Source: Nitrogeniibacter mangrovi (GTDB taxonomy: Bacteria; Pseudomonadota; Gammaproteobacteria; Burkholderiales; Rhodocyclaceae). From it: a stretch of DNA of 64,000 nt. A program made the translations under genes and the position numbers. The notes under the pieces are model-generated. The model made no database searches, was not told the DNA's origin, and worked only from the letters and a program-made list of their open reading frames with translations. This document shows positions 51,441 through 60,589 of the stretch, piece by piece. Where the stretch lies: positions 744,001 to 808,000 of the forward strand of contig NZ_CP048836.1 in the NCBI RefSeq assembly GCF_010983895.1. The letters are read 5' to 3'. How positions within the stretch are numbered: position 1 is the stretch's first letter; each line of letters opens with the position of its first letter.

Positions 51441-51464
51441 TCAACGATTCCGGAGTCTTCAAAA

Positions 51465-53135
51465 ATGAACTGGTTCATGAGCATGGCCGTCAAGACCAAG
51501 ATCATCATCCTCACCCTGATCCTCTCCATCGTCGCGGTGGTCGTGGGGGTCTCGGGCATCCGCGGCGCGGGCGTCATCAACGACAAGGCCGACGACCTGT
51601 ACAAGCACGAGCTGCTGGGCCTGTCCTATGTGAAGGAAGCCAACGTCAACCTGATCAACCAGAGCCGCGCCCTGCGCAATTTCATGCTCGCGCAGACCGA
51701 CCCGGAGATCGATCCGAGCCCGTACCTGGACGCGCTCAAGCAGTTCCGCGCCGCCACCCGGGAGAACATGGACAAGGCGCGTGACCTGTTCTCCTCCGAG
51801 GAGGGCAAGGCCAAGTGGCGCGAGCTCGACGGCCTCTACCAGGGCTACATGGATCTGCAGGACAAGCAGATCGCGATGGCGAAGCAGGAAGCCGCCTCCG
51901 GGCTGCAGACGCAGAAGCGCGAGTCGGTCAAGTTCGCGATGGTGACCGCGCGCGCCCAGGGCGAGAAGATCGACGACCTGCTCAGCGAGCTGTCGCACAT
52001 CAAGGAGGGGAACGCGGCCGACGCGGCCAGGCTCACCACCCGCATCTACGAGGACACCCGCCTGCAGATCATCATTGCCACCGGCGTCGGCGCGCTGCTG
52101 GGCTTCGCCTTCGGCCTGTTCGTGATGCACTCGGTGCGGCGCACCCTGCTGTATGTGGCCAACGCGGTGCAGCGCGTCTCCGAGGGGGACCTGACCGTCG
52201 AGGTCAACCAGCAGGCCCGCGGCGAGGAGGGCGTCATGCTCGACAGCGTGCGCCGCATGATCGACAAGCTCTCGGGCATCGTCGGCGAGGTGCACTCGGC
52301 CACCGACAACCTCAACGCCGCCGCGCAGCAGGTGTCCTCCACCTCCCAGTCCCTGTCGCAGGCCTCCTCCGAGCAGGCGGCCAGCGTCGAGGAGTCGAGC
52401 GCCAGCATCGAACAGATGTCGGCCTCCATCAACCAGTCCACCGAGAACGCGACGGTCACCGACAACATCGCCAACTCGGCCGCCCAGGAAGCGACCGACG
52501 GCGGCCGCGCGGTGAAGGAGACCCTCGAGGCGATGAAGGACATCGCCGATCGCATCGGCATCATCGACGACATCGCCTACCAGACCAACCTGCTGGCCCT
52601 CAACGCCGCCATCGAGGCGGCCCGGGCGGGCGAGCACGGCAAGGGCTTCGCGGTGGTCGCCGCCGAGGTGCGCAAGCTCGCCGAGCGCAGCCAGGTGGCC
52701 GCCCAGGAGATCAGCGAGCGCGCCGGCACCAGCCTCAAGGTGGCCGAGCGCGCCGGCCAGGTGCTCGACGAGATCGTCCCCTCCATCCGCAAGACCTCCG
52801 ACCTGGTGCAGGAGATCGCCGCCGCCACCAAGGAGCAGGCCGGCGGCATCGGGCAGATCAACGCGGCCATGACCCAGCTCAACCAGGCTACCCAGGAAAA
52901 CGCCTCCGCCTCCGAGGAACTGGCGGCCACGGCCGAGGAGATGAGCTCCCAGGCCATGCAGCTCAAGGACACCATGGGCTTCTTCAAGACCGACGAGAGC
53001 GGCACCGGCGACAAGCGCGCCAGCCGCCCGGCGCCGAGTGCCGCGCGGCGCCCCGCCGCGCCGGCCGGGGGCTTCGCCGCCGCGCCGCGCCTGGCCATGG
53101 CGACGCCGGACGGCGCCGACTTCGAACGCTTCTGA
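51465..53135 (+). CDS. Methyl-accepting chemotaxis protein
   Basis: This 556-residue protein has an N-terminal transmembrane helix (about residues 9-30), a periplasmic four-helix-bundle ligand domain (4HB_MCP type), a second helix near 204-226, a HAMP domain and a full signalling domain. The tip is [21 protein letters not shown]. It ends in an Ala/Pro-rich linker and no obvious CheR-binding pentapeptide (last residues GADFERF). A start at ATG 51480 is possible. Its ligand cannot be read from sequence. Confidence 0.92.
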   Translation: MNWFMSMAVKTKIIILTLILSIVAVVVGVSGIRGAGVINDKADDLYKHELLGLSYVKEANVNLINQSRALRNFMLAQTDPEIDPSPYLDALKQFRAATRENMDKARDLFSSEEGKAKWRELDGLYQGYMDLQDKQIAMAKQEAASGLQTQKRESVKFAMVTARAQGEKIDDLLSELSHIKEGNAADAARLTTRIYEDTRLQIIIATGVGALLGFAFGLFVMHSVRRTLLYVANAVQRVSEGDLTVEVNQQARGEEGVMLDSVRRMIDKLSGIVGEVHSATDNLNAAAQQVSSTSQSLSQASSEQAASVEESSASIEQMSASINQSTENATVTDNIANSAAQEATDGGRAVKETLEAMKDIADRIGIIDDIAYQTNLLALNAAIEAARAGEHGKGFAVVAAEVRKLAERSQVAAQEISERAGTSLKVAERAGQVLDEIVPSIRKTSDLVQEIAAATKEQAGGIGQINAAMTQLNQATQENASASEELAATAEEMSSQAMQLKDTMGFFKTDESGTGDKRASRPAPSAARRPAAPAGGFAAAPRLAMATPDGADFERF

Positions 53136-53145
53136 GGAGGGCATC

Positions 53146-53712
53146 ATGGACGCAACGACGCGCGCCCGCCAGGCCGACCCCGCTACCCTGGTGGCGGCCG
53201 AGGCCCAGCAATACCTCACCTTCTCCGCCAAGGGCGAGATGTTCGCCCTGGGCATCCTCAACGTGAAGGAGATCATCGAGTTCGGCACCGTCACCCAGAT
53301 CCCGATGATGCCGTGCTTCATCCGCGGCGTGATCAACCTGCGCGGCGCGGTGGTGCCGGTCATCGACCTGCGCGCCCGCTTCGGTGGTGGCCCGACCGAA
53401 GTGCAGCGGCGCACCTGCATCGTCATCGTCGAGGTGGCGCATCCGGACGGGCGCCAGGACCTGGGCATCGTCGTCGACGCGGTGAGCGAAGTGCTCGAGA
53501 TCGCCGCCGCCGAGATCGAGCCGGCGCCCGCCTTCGGCAGCTCGGTGCGGGCCGACTTCATCGCCGGCATGGGCAAGGTCGGCGGGCGCTTCGTCATCAT
53601 CCTCGACATGGCGCGGGTGCTCTCGGTCGAGGAGATGGCCGCGCTGACCGCCCTGTCCGCGGCCGCCGACGACGACGCGAGCGCCGCAGCGCCGGCCCGC
53701 CTGGCGCACTGA
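53146..53712 (+). CDS. cheW: Chemotaxis adaptor protein CheW
   Basis: The predicted length is 188 residues, and GAGGAGG precedes the ATG by about 6 nt. The CheW fold is evident from QYLTFSAKGEMFALGILNVKEII, MPCFIRGVINLRGAVVPVIDLRARF and ADFIAGMGKVGGRFVIILDMARVL. It links receptors to CheA. Confidence 0.95.
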   Translation: MDATTRARQADPATLVAAEAQQYLTFSAKGEMFALGILNVKEIIEFGTVTQIPMMPCFIRGVINLRGAVVPVIDLRARFGGGPTEVQRRTCIVIVEVAHPDGRQDLGIVVDAVSEVLEIAAAEIEPAPAFGSSVRADFIAGMGKVGGRFVIILDMARVLSVEEMAALTALSAAADDDASAAAPARLAH

Positions 53713-53721
53713 GCCCGACCC

Positions 53722-54534
53722 ATGGAACTGGTCGCCATCACCGATGCGGAATTCCGCCGTGTGCGCACGATGATCCACGAGCGCGCCGGCATCAGCCTGT
53801 CCGACGCCAAGCGCGCGCTGGTGGCGGGCCGGCTGGCCAAGCGCCTGCGCCACTTCGGCCTCGGCAGCTTCTCCGACTATCTCAGCCTGCTCGGTAGCGG
53901 CGAGGGGCGCGGCGAACTGCAGACCATGGTGGACCTGCTCACCACCAACGAGACCTACTTCTTCCGCGAGTCGGCGCATTTCGACTTCCTCGCCGAGCAG
54001 GTGCTGGCGACCCATCCGGCCGGTGCGCCGCTGGAGATCTGGAGCGCCGCCTGTTCGAGCGGCGAGGAGGTCTACACCCTCGCCATGGTGCTGGCCGAAC
54101 ACCTCGGCCTCGAACGCCCCTGGCGGATCACCGGCACCGATCTGAGCACCCGCGTGCTCGCGCTGGCACGCAGCGGGCATTACCCCATGAGCCGCGCCCG
54201 CGGGCTGCCCGAGTACTACCTGAAGAAGTACTGCCTGAAGGGGGTGCGCTCGGCCGAAGGCACCTTCCTGATCGCGCCGGAGCTGCGCGCGCGCACCCGT
54301 TTTGCCCAGGTCAACCTCATCGAGCCGCTGCCCAAGGGCGAGCCCTGCGACGTGATCTTCCTGCGCAACGTGATGATCTACTTCGACCCGGCCACCAAGC
54401 GCCAGGTGGTCGATGCGCTCATCGACCGGCTGCGCCCGGGCGGGCATCTCATCGTCGGCCATTCGGAGACCCTGCACGGCTTCAGCGAACGCCTGCGCCT
54501 GGTGCGTCCGACCATCTACCGGCGCGAGCGATGA
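53722..54534 (+). CDS. cheR: Chemotaxis protein methyltransferase CheR
   Basis: The protein has 270 residues. The N-terminal helical domain is followed by the SAM-binding domain with [26 protein letters not shown] and [10 protein letters not shown]. It methylates receptor glutamates. Its stop overlaps cheB (ATGA). Confidence 0.95.
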   Translation: MELVAITDAEFRRVRTMIHERAGISLSDAKRALVAGRLAKRLRHFGLGSFSDYLSLLGSGEGRGELQTMVDLLTTNETYFFRESAHFDFLAEQVLATHPAGAPLEIWSAACSSGEEVYTLAMVLAEHLGLERPWRITGTDLSTRVLALARSGHYPMSRARGLPEYYLKKYCLKGVRSAEGTFLIAPELRARTRFAQVNLIEPLPKGEPCDVIFLRNVMIYFDPATKRQVVDALIDRLRPGGHLIVGHSETLHGFSERLRLVRPTIYRRER

Positions 54535-55604
54535 ACACCATCAAGGTCATCGTCGTGGACGACTCGGCGGTGGTGCGCCAGGTCGCCTCCGAGGCGTTGC
54601 GGCGGGTGCCCGACATCGAGGTCATCGCCGCCGTCTCCGACCCCCTGTTCGCGCTCGAGCGCATGCGCCACCAGTGGCCCGACGTGATCGTCCTCGACGT
54701 GGAGATGCCGCGCATGGACGGGCTCACCTTCCTGCGCAAGATCATGGCCGAGCGGCCCACGCCCACCATCATCTGCTCCTCGCTCACCGAGCGCGGCGCG
54801 CGCACCACCATGGACGCCCTCGCGGCCGGTGCGGTCGAGATCATCACCAAGCCGCGCATGGGGGTGAAGGACTTCCTCGTCGGCGCCGGCGACGATCTGG
54901 TGCGGGCGGTGCGCGCCGCCGCCCGGGCCAATCTGCGCCGCCTTGGCGGACCGGTCGTGCCCCCGCCGCCGCGCCTGAACGCCGACGCGGTGCTCGCGGC
55001 GCGCACCGCCGCGCGTTCGGCCATGCACGAGACCACCGACCGGGTCGTCGCCATCGGCACCTCCACCGGCGGCACCCAGGCGCTCGAAGCGGTGCTCTCG
55101 CGCCTGCCGGCGGTGAGCCCCGGCATGGTGGTGGTGCAGCACATGCCGGAGAAGTTCACCGCCCTGTTCGCGCAGCGCCTCGACACGGTCTGCGCCGTCG
55201 AGGTGCGCGAGGCGGTCAGCGGCGACCGGGTGATGCCGGGGCGGGTGCTCATCGCGCCGGGCGGGCGCCACATGCTGCTGCGCCGTAGCGGCGCCCAGTA
55301 CCGGGTGGAGGTGGTGGACGGGCCGCTGGTCAACCGCCACCGGCCCTCGGTGGACGTCCTGTTTCGCTCCGTGGCCCAGGTGGCCGGGCGCAACGCGCTG
55401 GGCATCATCATGACCGGGATGGGCGACGACGGCGCGCGCGGGCTCAAGGAGATGCACGAGGCCGGGGCGCGCACCATCGCCGAGGCCGAATCCTCCTGCG
55501 TGGTGTTCGGCATGCCCAAGGAGGCCATCCGCCTCGGCGCCGCCGACAAGGTGCTGCCGCTCGAGCGCATCGGCGCCGAGATCGTCGCCTTCCACACGCC
55601 ATGA
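54531..55604 (+). CDS. cheB: Chemotaxis response regulator methylesterase CheB
   Basis: This 357-residue protein has an N-terminal receiver with [11 protein letters not shown] and phosphoacceptor [11 protein letters not shown]. The C-terminal methylesterase has the catalytic Ser in [11 protein letters not shown], His in [10 protein letters not shown] and Asp in [11 protein letters not shown]. It demethylates or deamidates receptors when phosphorylated by CheA. It is coupled to cheR and cheD by ATGA overlaps. Confidence 0.95.
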   Translation: MNTIKVIVVDDSAVVRQVASEALRRVPDIEVIAAVSDPLFALERMRHQWPDVIVLDVEMPRMDGLTFLRKIMAERPTPTIICSSLTERGARTTMDALAAGAVEIITKPRMGVKDFLVGAGDDLVRAVRAAARANLRRLGGPVVPPPPRLNADAVLAARTAARSAMHETTDRVVAIGTSTGGTQALEAVLSRLPAVSPGMVVVQHMPEKFTALFAQRLDTVCAVEVREAVSGDRVMPGRVLIAPGGRHMLLRRSGAQYRVEVVDGPLVNRHRPSVDVLFRSVAQVAGRNALGIIMTGMGDDGARGLKEMHEAGARTIAEAESSCVVFGMPKEAIRLGAADKVLPLERIGAEIVAFHTP

Positions 55605-56203
55605 GGCCGCACCCCGCCGCGCCGGCGCCGCCTGCCGTCGATGTCGGTGCCCTGCTGGCGCGGGCGCGCAACCTCAACCCCGGCGCCTGGGCGGTAGAGC
55701 GCGAGCGCCCGCTGGCGACCCTGCTCGGCTCCTGCGTGGCGGTGTGCCTCCATGATCCGCGCCGGCGCCTGGCCGGCATGAACCATTTCCTGCTCCCCTC
55801 GCGCCACGGCACGCGCCACGACCAGACCGACATCGTGCTGGCCGGCGATGCCGCCATGGAGGTGCTGGCCAACGCCATGTTCGCGCGCGGCGCGGTGAAG
55901 GCGGATCTGGTGGCCAAGGTGTTCGGCGGCGGCACCATCACAAGCACCATCGACCTGGCGATCGGCGAGCGCAACGCGCGTTTCGCGCTCGAGTGGCTGG
56001 CGCGCGAAGGCATTCGCACGGTTGCCCAGGACGTGATGGGCCGCTTCTCGCGCCGGCTGGTGTTCGACCCGGCCAGCGGCGACGCGTGGTGCCGGCGTCA
56101 GGCCGTGGACGGGAGCGCGGTGCGACGGCTCGCCCAGGCCGAGGCGGCGCTGGCGCAGCGCCTCAGTGCGGCGCCGGGCGGGGGGATCGAATTGTTCGGG
56201 TGA
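55601..56203 (+). CDS. cheD: Chemoreceptor glutamine deamidase CheD
   Basis: The predicted length is 200 residues. [29 protein letters not shown] contains the catalytic Cys (GSCV) and His (MNHF) of CheD, and VAKVFGGG the conserved glycine loop. It deamidates receptor glutamines to methylatable glutamates. Here it follows cheB; in many other operons it lies between cheR and cheB. Confidence 0.93.
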   Translation: MRPHPAAPAPPAVDVGALLARARNLNPGAWAVERERPLATLLGSCVAVCLHDPRRRLAGMNHFLLPSRHGTRHDQTDIVLAGDAAMEVLANAMFARGAVKADLVAKVFGGGTITSTIDLAIGERNARFALEWLAREGIRTVAQDVMGRFSRRLVFDPASGDAWCRRQAVDGSAVRRLAQAEAALAQRLSAAPGGGIELFG

Positions 56204-56256
56204 GTGCGGCCGGATCGGAGGCTGACGAGGGCATGTTTCTTTTCTGACGCAGAGCT

Positions 56257-56265
56257 TGCTATCGT
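56257..56265 (+). promoter_or_regulatory. Possible extended -10 promoter of MASE4-type kinase gene
   Basis: TGC-TATCGT (-10 at 56260-56265) lies 36 nt before the GTG start; the -35 region TTCTTT is poor. Confidence 0.3.
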
Positions 56266-56300
56266 TGAAATACAAGCACATACACCGAAGGGAGCGGGCC

Positions 56301-58331
56301 GTGGGTGAGCGCACGAGCGGGGAGGAGCCGGCACCAGCGCCTGTCGCGGCAGAGGCGATCACCCTCGCCAGTGCACCCGTCGAACGCCGCCACCGGCGCG
56401 CGGTGTGGGTGGCGGTGTTGCTCATGGGCGCCCTGTTCGCGGTGGCGGTGCCGTTCGCCAAGCGTCCGCTCGGCGCACTGCCGGCCTTCCTGCCGCTGTT
56501 CCAGTCGGCCCTGATCGCCTGCGAGGCGATCACCGGCGTGCTGTTGTTCGGGCAGTTCCGGACCCAGCGCTCGGTGGCGCTGCTGATCCTGGCGGGCGGC
56601 TATTTCTTCAGCGCCTTCATGGCCATCGCGCACCTGTTGAGCTTCCCCGGGCTCCTGGCCCCGGCCGGGGTGATCGGCGGCGGCGCGCAGACCACCGCCT
56701 GGCTGTACTTCGGCTGGCATGCCGGCTTCCCGCTGTTCGTGATCGCCTACGCGGTCGCCCGCCGGCAGCAGGCCGTGGCGCGCAGCGACACGGAACCGGC
56801 TGCCGGGCTCGCGCCGGCGATGTTTCTCGGGGTGGTAACGCTGGTGGCGGGGCTGACCGTGCTCGCCACCGTGTTCGAGGCGTCCCTGCCGGTGATCATG
56901 GCGGGCCACCTGGATGCCCCCGCCAAGGCCGTGGTGGCGCACGCGACCTGGCTGACCGGCTGCGTTGCCCTGGTCGTTCTGCTGGCGCGTCGCCCGCCGG
57001 TACTGCTCGACATGTGGCTGATCGTCGTGATGGGCGCCTGGCTGTTCGACGTGGGGCTGTCCGCGTCCCTGAATCATGGGCGCTTCGACCTGGGCTGGTA
57101 TGCCGGCCGGATGTTCGGCCTGGCGGCGGCGGTGCTGGTGCTGGTCAAGCTGCTGCTGGAGAACAGCGCGCTCCATCGCCAGGTGCTGGCGCTGCGCGAT
57201 CAGGAGCGGCGCCGGGCGGCCGAGCGCCTGCGTTCGAGCGAGCGGCGCTTCGAGGCCATCTTCGAGCAGGCGCCGGTAGGCATCGCCCATGTCTCCCTCG
57301 ACGGGCACTGGCTGCAGGTCAACACGCGCCTGTGCGAGATCATGGGCTACCCGGCCGAGGAGCTGAAGCGGTGCACCTTTCCGGACATCCTCTCCCCCGG
57401 GGGACGGGCGGCGGCGCAGGCGCTGCGCCGGCAGATGCTTGCCGGACAAATCGAGCGCCACACCGAGGAGCGACGCTATGTGCGCCGCGACGGCCGCGTC
57501 GTGTGGGTGCGCGTCAGGACGGCGCTGGTGCGCGAGGCGGACGGGGCGCCGGCCTATTTCGTGTCGGTGGTCTCGGATCTGACCGAGCAGCGGGTGGCCG
57601 AGGACAAGGTCCATGTGCTGAACCGGGAGATGGCGCGCATGGCGCAGCTGGAGGTGGCGAACCAGACCGTGACCGCGCTCGCGCACGAGCTCAACCAGCC
57701 GCTCAGCGCGGTGAGCGCCGCCGCCACGGCGGCCCGCCACATGCTGCATGCCGGGCACTGGAGCGAGGCACGGTTGGCGGTGATGCTCGACGGCGCCGAG
57801 CAGGCCGCCCTGCGCGCCGGGCAGGTGCTGCAGGACATGGTCAGCTTCATCAACCAGGGCAAGGTGTCCTCCGATCCGATTGACATCAACGGTCTGCTCT
57901 CGGCGCTGATGGACCGTTACCGTCACAACCACGCGGCCGCCGACTACACCCTCCGGCTCGAGCTGCAGCCGGACATGGCGCCGGTGCTGGCCAACCGCCT
58001 GCGTCTCGAGAAGGTGCTGACCAACCTGATCGACAACGGCATCGAGGCGATGCTCGACCGTGGCGCCCGGGGCGAGGCCTGCGTCACCGTGAGCACCCGG
58101 GCCGAGGGCGCCACGGCGCACGTGCGCGTGGCCGACGCCGGCCCGGGGCTCGATCCGGCGAGCGCCGAGCGGATCTTCGATCCGTTCTTCACCACCAAGA
58201 CGAACGGCCTGGGCATGGGGCTGGCGGTGAGCCGCGCCATCGTCGAGAGCCACGGCGGCCACCTGTGGGCCGAGTCGCCCGCGGACGGGGGCGCCGTCTT
58301 TCATCTCACGCTCCCCCTGGCGGCGCCATGA
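56301..58331 (+). CDS. Membrane-bound PAS sensor histidine kinase (MASE4-like)
   Basis: About 676 residues from GTG 56301, chosen because AGGGAG lies 6 nt upstream; TTG codons further upstream lack such a site. About eight hydrophobic helices (residues 40-295) resemble a MASE4 sensor. A PAS domain (FEAIFEQAPVGIAHVSLDG...) follows, then the phosphoacceptor ALAHELNQPLSAVSAAATAA and the ATPase boxes LIDNGIEAM, DAGPGLD and GLGMGLAVSRAI. The H-box is of the FixL type. It overlaps a receiver-only regulator (ATGA), its probable partner. The stimulus is unknown. Confidence 0.88.
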   Translation: MGERTSGEEPAPAPVAAEAITLASAPVERRHRRAVWVAVLLMGALFAVAVPFAKRPLGALPAFLPLFQSALIACEAITGVLLFGQFRTQRSVALLILAGGYFFSAFMAIAHLLSFPGLLAPAGVIGGGAQTTAWLYFGWHAGFPLFVIAYAVARRQQAVARSDTEPAAGLAPAMFLGVVTLVAGLTVLATVFEASLPVIMAGHLDAPAKAVVAHATWLTGCVALVVLLARRPPVLLDMWLIVVMGAWLFDVGLSASLNHGRFDLGWYAGRMFGLAAAVLVLVKLLLENSALHRQVLALRDQERRRAAERLRSSERRFEAIFEQAPVGIAHVSLDGHWLQVNTRLCEIMGYPAEELKRCTFPDILSPGGRAAAQALRRQMLAGQIERHTEERRYVRRDGRVVWVRVRTALVREADGAPAYFVSVVSDLTEQRVAEDKVHVLNREMARMAQLEVANQTVTALAHELNQPLSAVSAAATAARHMLHAGHWSEARLAVMLDGAEQAALRAGQVLQDMVSFINQGKVSSDPIDINGLLSALMDRYRHNHAAADYTLRLELQPDMAPVLANRLRLEKVLTNLIDNGIEAMLDRGARGEACVTVSTRAEGATAHVRVADAGPGLDPASAERIFDPFFTTKTNGLGMGLAVSRAIVESHGGHLWAESPADGGAVFHLTLPLAAP

Positions 58332-58693
58332 GCGAGCCGACCGTCCATCTCGTCGACGACGACCCCAGCGTGCGCACCGCCTTCGGCTGGCTGTTCGAGT
58401 CCGTCGGCCTGCCGGTGCGTAGCTACCCGGACGGCGAAGCCTTCCTCGCGGCCTTCGATCCGGCCATGCGCGGCTGCGTGGTGGTCGATGGCCACATGCC
58501 GGGCCTGGGGGGCATCGGCCTGCTGCAGGCACTTCGGCGGCGCGGCAACCGGATGCCGGTGCTGTATCTGAGCGGCTGCCACGACGCCGATTCGACCGCG
58601 GCGGCGCGCGCCGCGGGCGTGGCGGCGATCTGCACCAAGCCGATCGCGGGCGCCGCGCTGCTCGACCAGGTGCGGGCCCTGCTGGACACCTGA
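58328..58693 (+). CDS. Receiver-only response regulator (FixJ-type receiver without output domain)
   Basis: This 121-residue protein begins TVHLVDDDPSVRTAFGWLFE like FixJ/TodT receivers. Phosphoacceptor Asp54 is in VVVDGHMPGLGG, Ser82 replaces the usual Thr, and Lys104 is in CTKP. A FixJ-like protein would continue into a LuxR-type helix-turn-helix, but here the frame ends at TGA 58691-58693. The region after it shows no HTH in other frames. It is either a natural single-domain phosphorelay partner or a truncated regulator. Confidence 0.8.
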   Translation: MSEPTVHLVDDDPSVRTAFGWLFESVGLPVRSYPDGEAFLAAFDPAMRGCVVVDGHMPGLGGIGLLQALRRRGNRMPVLYLSGCHDADSTAAARAAGVAAICTKPIAGAALLDQVRALLDT

Positions 58694-58737
58694 GCATCGC
58701 CCTCCGGCGCCGGCGGGCGCGTCCGCCGGCGTGGCAA

Positions 58738-58751
58738 GTGACGTTCGTCAA
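58738..58751. promoter_or_regulatory. Fnr/Crp-family-like palindrome upstream of hsp20
   Basis: GTGAC-GTTC-GTCAA contains a perfect TGAC-N4-GTCA inverted repeat, resembling the TTGAC-N4-GTCAA variant of Fnr/Dnr sites. It lies 146 nt before the hsp20 ATG. No -10 occurs at the ideal 22-nt distance; TTTACT (58771-58776) is at 19 nt. Confidence 0.35.
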
Positions 58752-58896
58752 ACCTTGTTCTCGATGCGCTTTTACTTCCATGGCGGATGGCTAGCATGGG
58801 GATGTGGCCACTCATCCTGGCCCGGCCGGCGAGGGACGCGAGACGCGGGGCCCCGACGCCGACCGATTCATGGCGACCCCGCGCAGGAGAAAGCAC

Positions 58897-59336
58897 ATGG
58901 CACTGGTGAAATGGGAACCCATGCGTGAGATGGAAGAGCTGTTCGACCGCCTGACCCGCGCCTTCGGCCCCCTGAGCCTGGGGGGAGCGAGGCCGTCTCG
59001 CCGGCGGACTGGTCGCCGCGGGTGGACATCGCCGAGACCGACACCGCGTTCGAGGTCAAGGCCGAACTGCCCGAGGTGAAGAAGGAGGATGTCCACGTCA
59101 CCGTCGACAACGGCGTGCTCACGCTGCGCGGCGAGCGCCGCCGCGAGAAGGAGGAGAAGGGCAAGCGCTTCCACCGCATCGAGCGCGCCTACGGCAGTTT
59201 CTCGCGCACCTTCTCGCTGCCCGACAACGTGGACGGCAAGCAGGTCAAGGCGAGCTTCAAGGACGGCATGCTCGAGATCCATCTGCCCAAGAATGGCGAG
59301 TCCAGGTCGCATGCTCTCGAGGTGACGGTGGAATGA
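58897..59336 (+). pseudogene. Hsp20 small heat-shock protein gene with single-base frameshift
   Basis: AGGAG at 58884-58888 precedes ATG 58897. The first frame gives MALVKWEPMREMEELFDRL and continues to FGPLSLGG. The protein then continues one frame over as SEAVSPADWSPRVDIAETDT and a full alpha-crystallin domain: FEVKAELPEVKKEDVHVTVD, LTLRGERRREKEE and SFKDGMLEIHLPK, ending at TGA 59334-59336. A missing base in the G-run 58980-58985 explains the shift. With one G restored the protein would have about 146 residues, normal for Hsp20. It may be a true pseudogene or a homopolymer sequencing error. Confidence 0.82.
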
Positions 59337-59339
59337 ACG

Positions 59340-59860
59340 CCGGGGCCGCTGGCGTGCGGGACCGGGATCCGGGCGCAGCGTTCTGCCCGGAACTGCGCGC
59401 TTCGAGCCATTCGGCCCAGCACGGCCACCAGGAGCCCTCGGTGGCGGGGGTGGCGGCGAACCCGCTGTCGGGGTCGAGGTAGTGCTCGTCCTTGTGTGCC
59501 GGGGTGTAGCGGTAGCGCCGCCCTGCGTGGCTCGGTTCGCTGACGATGCCGGCGTTGTGGCCGCCGCTGGTGAGCAGGACGCTCACCTCGGTGTCGGCCA
59601 CCAGCTTGATCTGGTAGACCGAGCGCCAGGGCGAGACGTGGTCGCGCTCGGTGGCGACCACGAACAGGGGCATGCGGATGTCGCCGAGCACGATGGCGCG
59701 GCCGTCCACCGTGTAGCGGCCCTCGAACAGGTCGTTGTCGAGGAAGCAACGGCGCAGGTATTCGCCGTGCATGCGGTAGGGCATGCGCGTGGCGTCGGCG
59801 TTCCAGGCCATGAGGTCGGTCATCGGCGCGCGCCGGCCGAGCAGGCGTTCATCCACGCGG
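59340..59860 (-). pseudogene. C-terminal remnant of a polyhydroxyalkanoate synthase-like gene
   Basis: The minus-strand translation gives RLLGRRAPMTDLMAWNADAT and then MPYRMHGEYLRRCFLDNDL. It continues with MPLFVVATERDHVSPWRS, LLTSGGHNAGIVSEP and EGSWWPCWAEWL. This is the last third of a class I PHA synthase-like alpha/beta hydrolase, including the catalytic Asp (ERDHV) and His (GGHNAG) regions. The lipase box with the catalytic Cys and the whole N-terminal two-thirds are missing. The 3' end runs without its own stop into the antisense of hsp20. Upstream, another frame reads GLFEHLREAGTAWMNA, perhaps an original N-terminus joined by an internal deletion. Confidence 0.78.
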
Positions 59861-59962
59861 TGCCGGCCTCGCGCAGGTGCTCGAACAGCCCGGTGGGCCA
59901 GGCCGGGGCGGATTCGGCGCGGCGGGGTGGGCCGAGGCACGACGTGGGGTTCGGCGCCGCGC

Positions 59963-60589
59963 TCAGGCGCCTGACGCCGCACCCTCGTCGTCCGGCGCGG
60001 CCAGGCGCGAGGCCAGTTGCAGGAAGGAGCTGGCGCCAGTCTTGTGCAGGATCTGGGTGCGGTGATATTCGACGGTGCGGTGGCTGATGCCCAGCTGGCG
60101 CGCGATCTCCTTGTTGCCGAGTCCGGCCAGGGCGCGCTCGGCGATCTCGATCTCGCGCGGGGTGAGGCCGTCGAGGGCCGGTGCGGCCGGCGCCGGATCG
60201 GCCCGGTGCTGGGCGGCCAGCGCCGCTTCGACCTGGGCGAGCAGCACCGGGCCGCGCACCGGCTTGATGAGGAAGTCCACCGCGCCCCGGCGCATCGCCT
60301 GCACCGCGCTGGGCACATCGCCGTGGGCGGTCAGGTAGATGATCGGCAGGGCGATGCGGCGCGCGTTGAGCGTCTGGTGCAGGGTGGTCCCGCTCATGGC
60401 GCCCATGTTCACGTCGAGGATCAGGCAGCCGCGCCACTCGGGGCGGTAGGCGTGCAGGAAGGCCTCGGCGCTGTCGAAGGTGGTCGCCGCATGCCCGGCG
60501 CTTTCCATCAGCATGCGTACGCTGCGGCGCACGCCGGCATCGTCGTCGACGATGAACACGGTCGGTTCGTTGTGGCAGATCTCGTTCAT
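59963..60589 (-). CDS. FixJ-family two-component response regulator
   Basis: The predicted length is 208 residues. The receiver has TVFIVDDDAGVRRSVRMLM, phosphoacceptor Asp59 in LILDVNMGAMSG, LTAHGD and DFLIKPV. The C-terminal LuxR-type HTH is LTPREIEIAERALAGLGNKE followed by IARQLGISHRTVEYHRTQI. It is a complete DNA-binding regulator, coupled (ATGA) to the PAS kinase upstream on the same strand. Targets are unknown. Confidence 0.93.
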   Translation of the reverse strand: MNEICHNEPTVFIVDDDAGVRRSVRMLMESAGHAATTFDSAEAFLHAYRPEWRGCLILDVNMGAMSGTTLHQTLNARRIALPIIYLTAHGDVPSAVQAMRRGAVDFLIKPVRGPVLLAQVEAALAAQHRADPAPAAPALDGLTPREIEIAERALAGLGNKEIARQLGISHRTVEYHRTQILHKTGASSFLQLASRLAAPDDEGAASGA

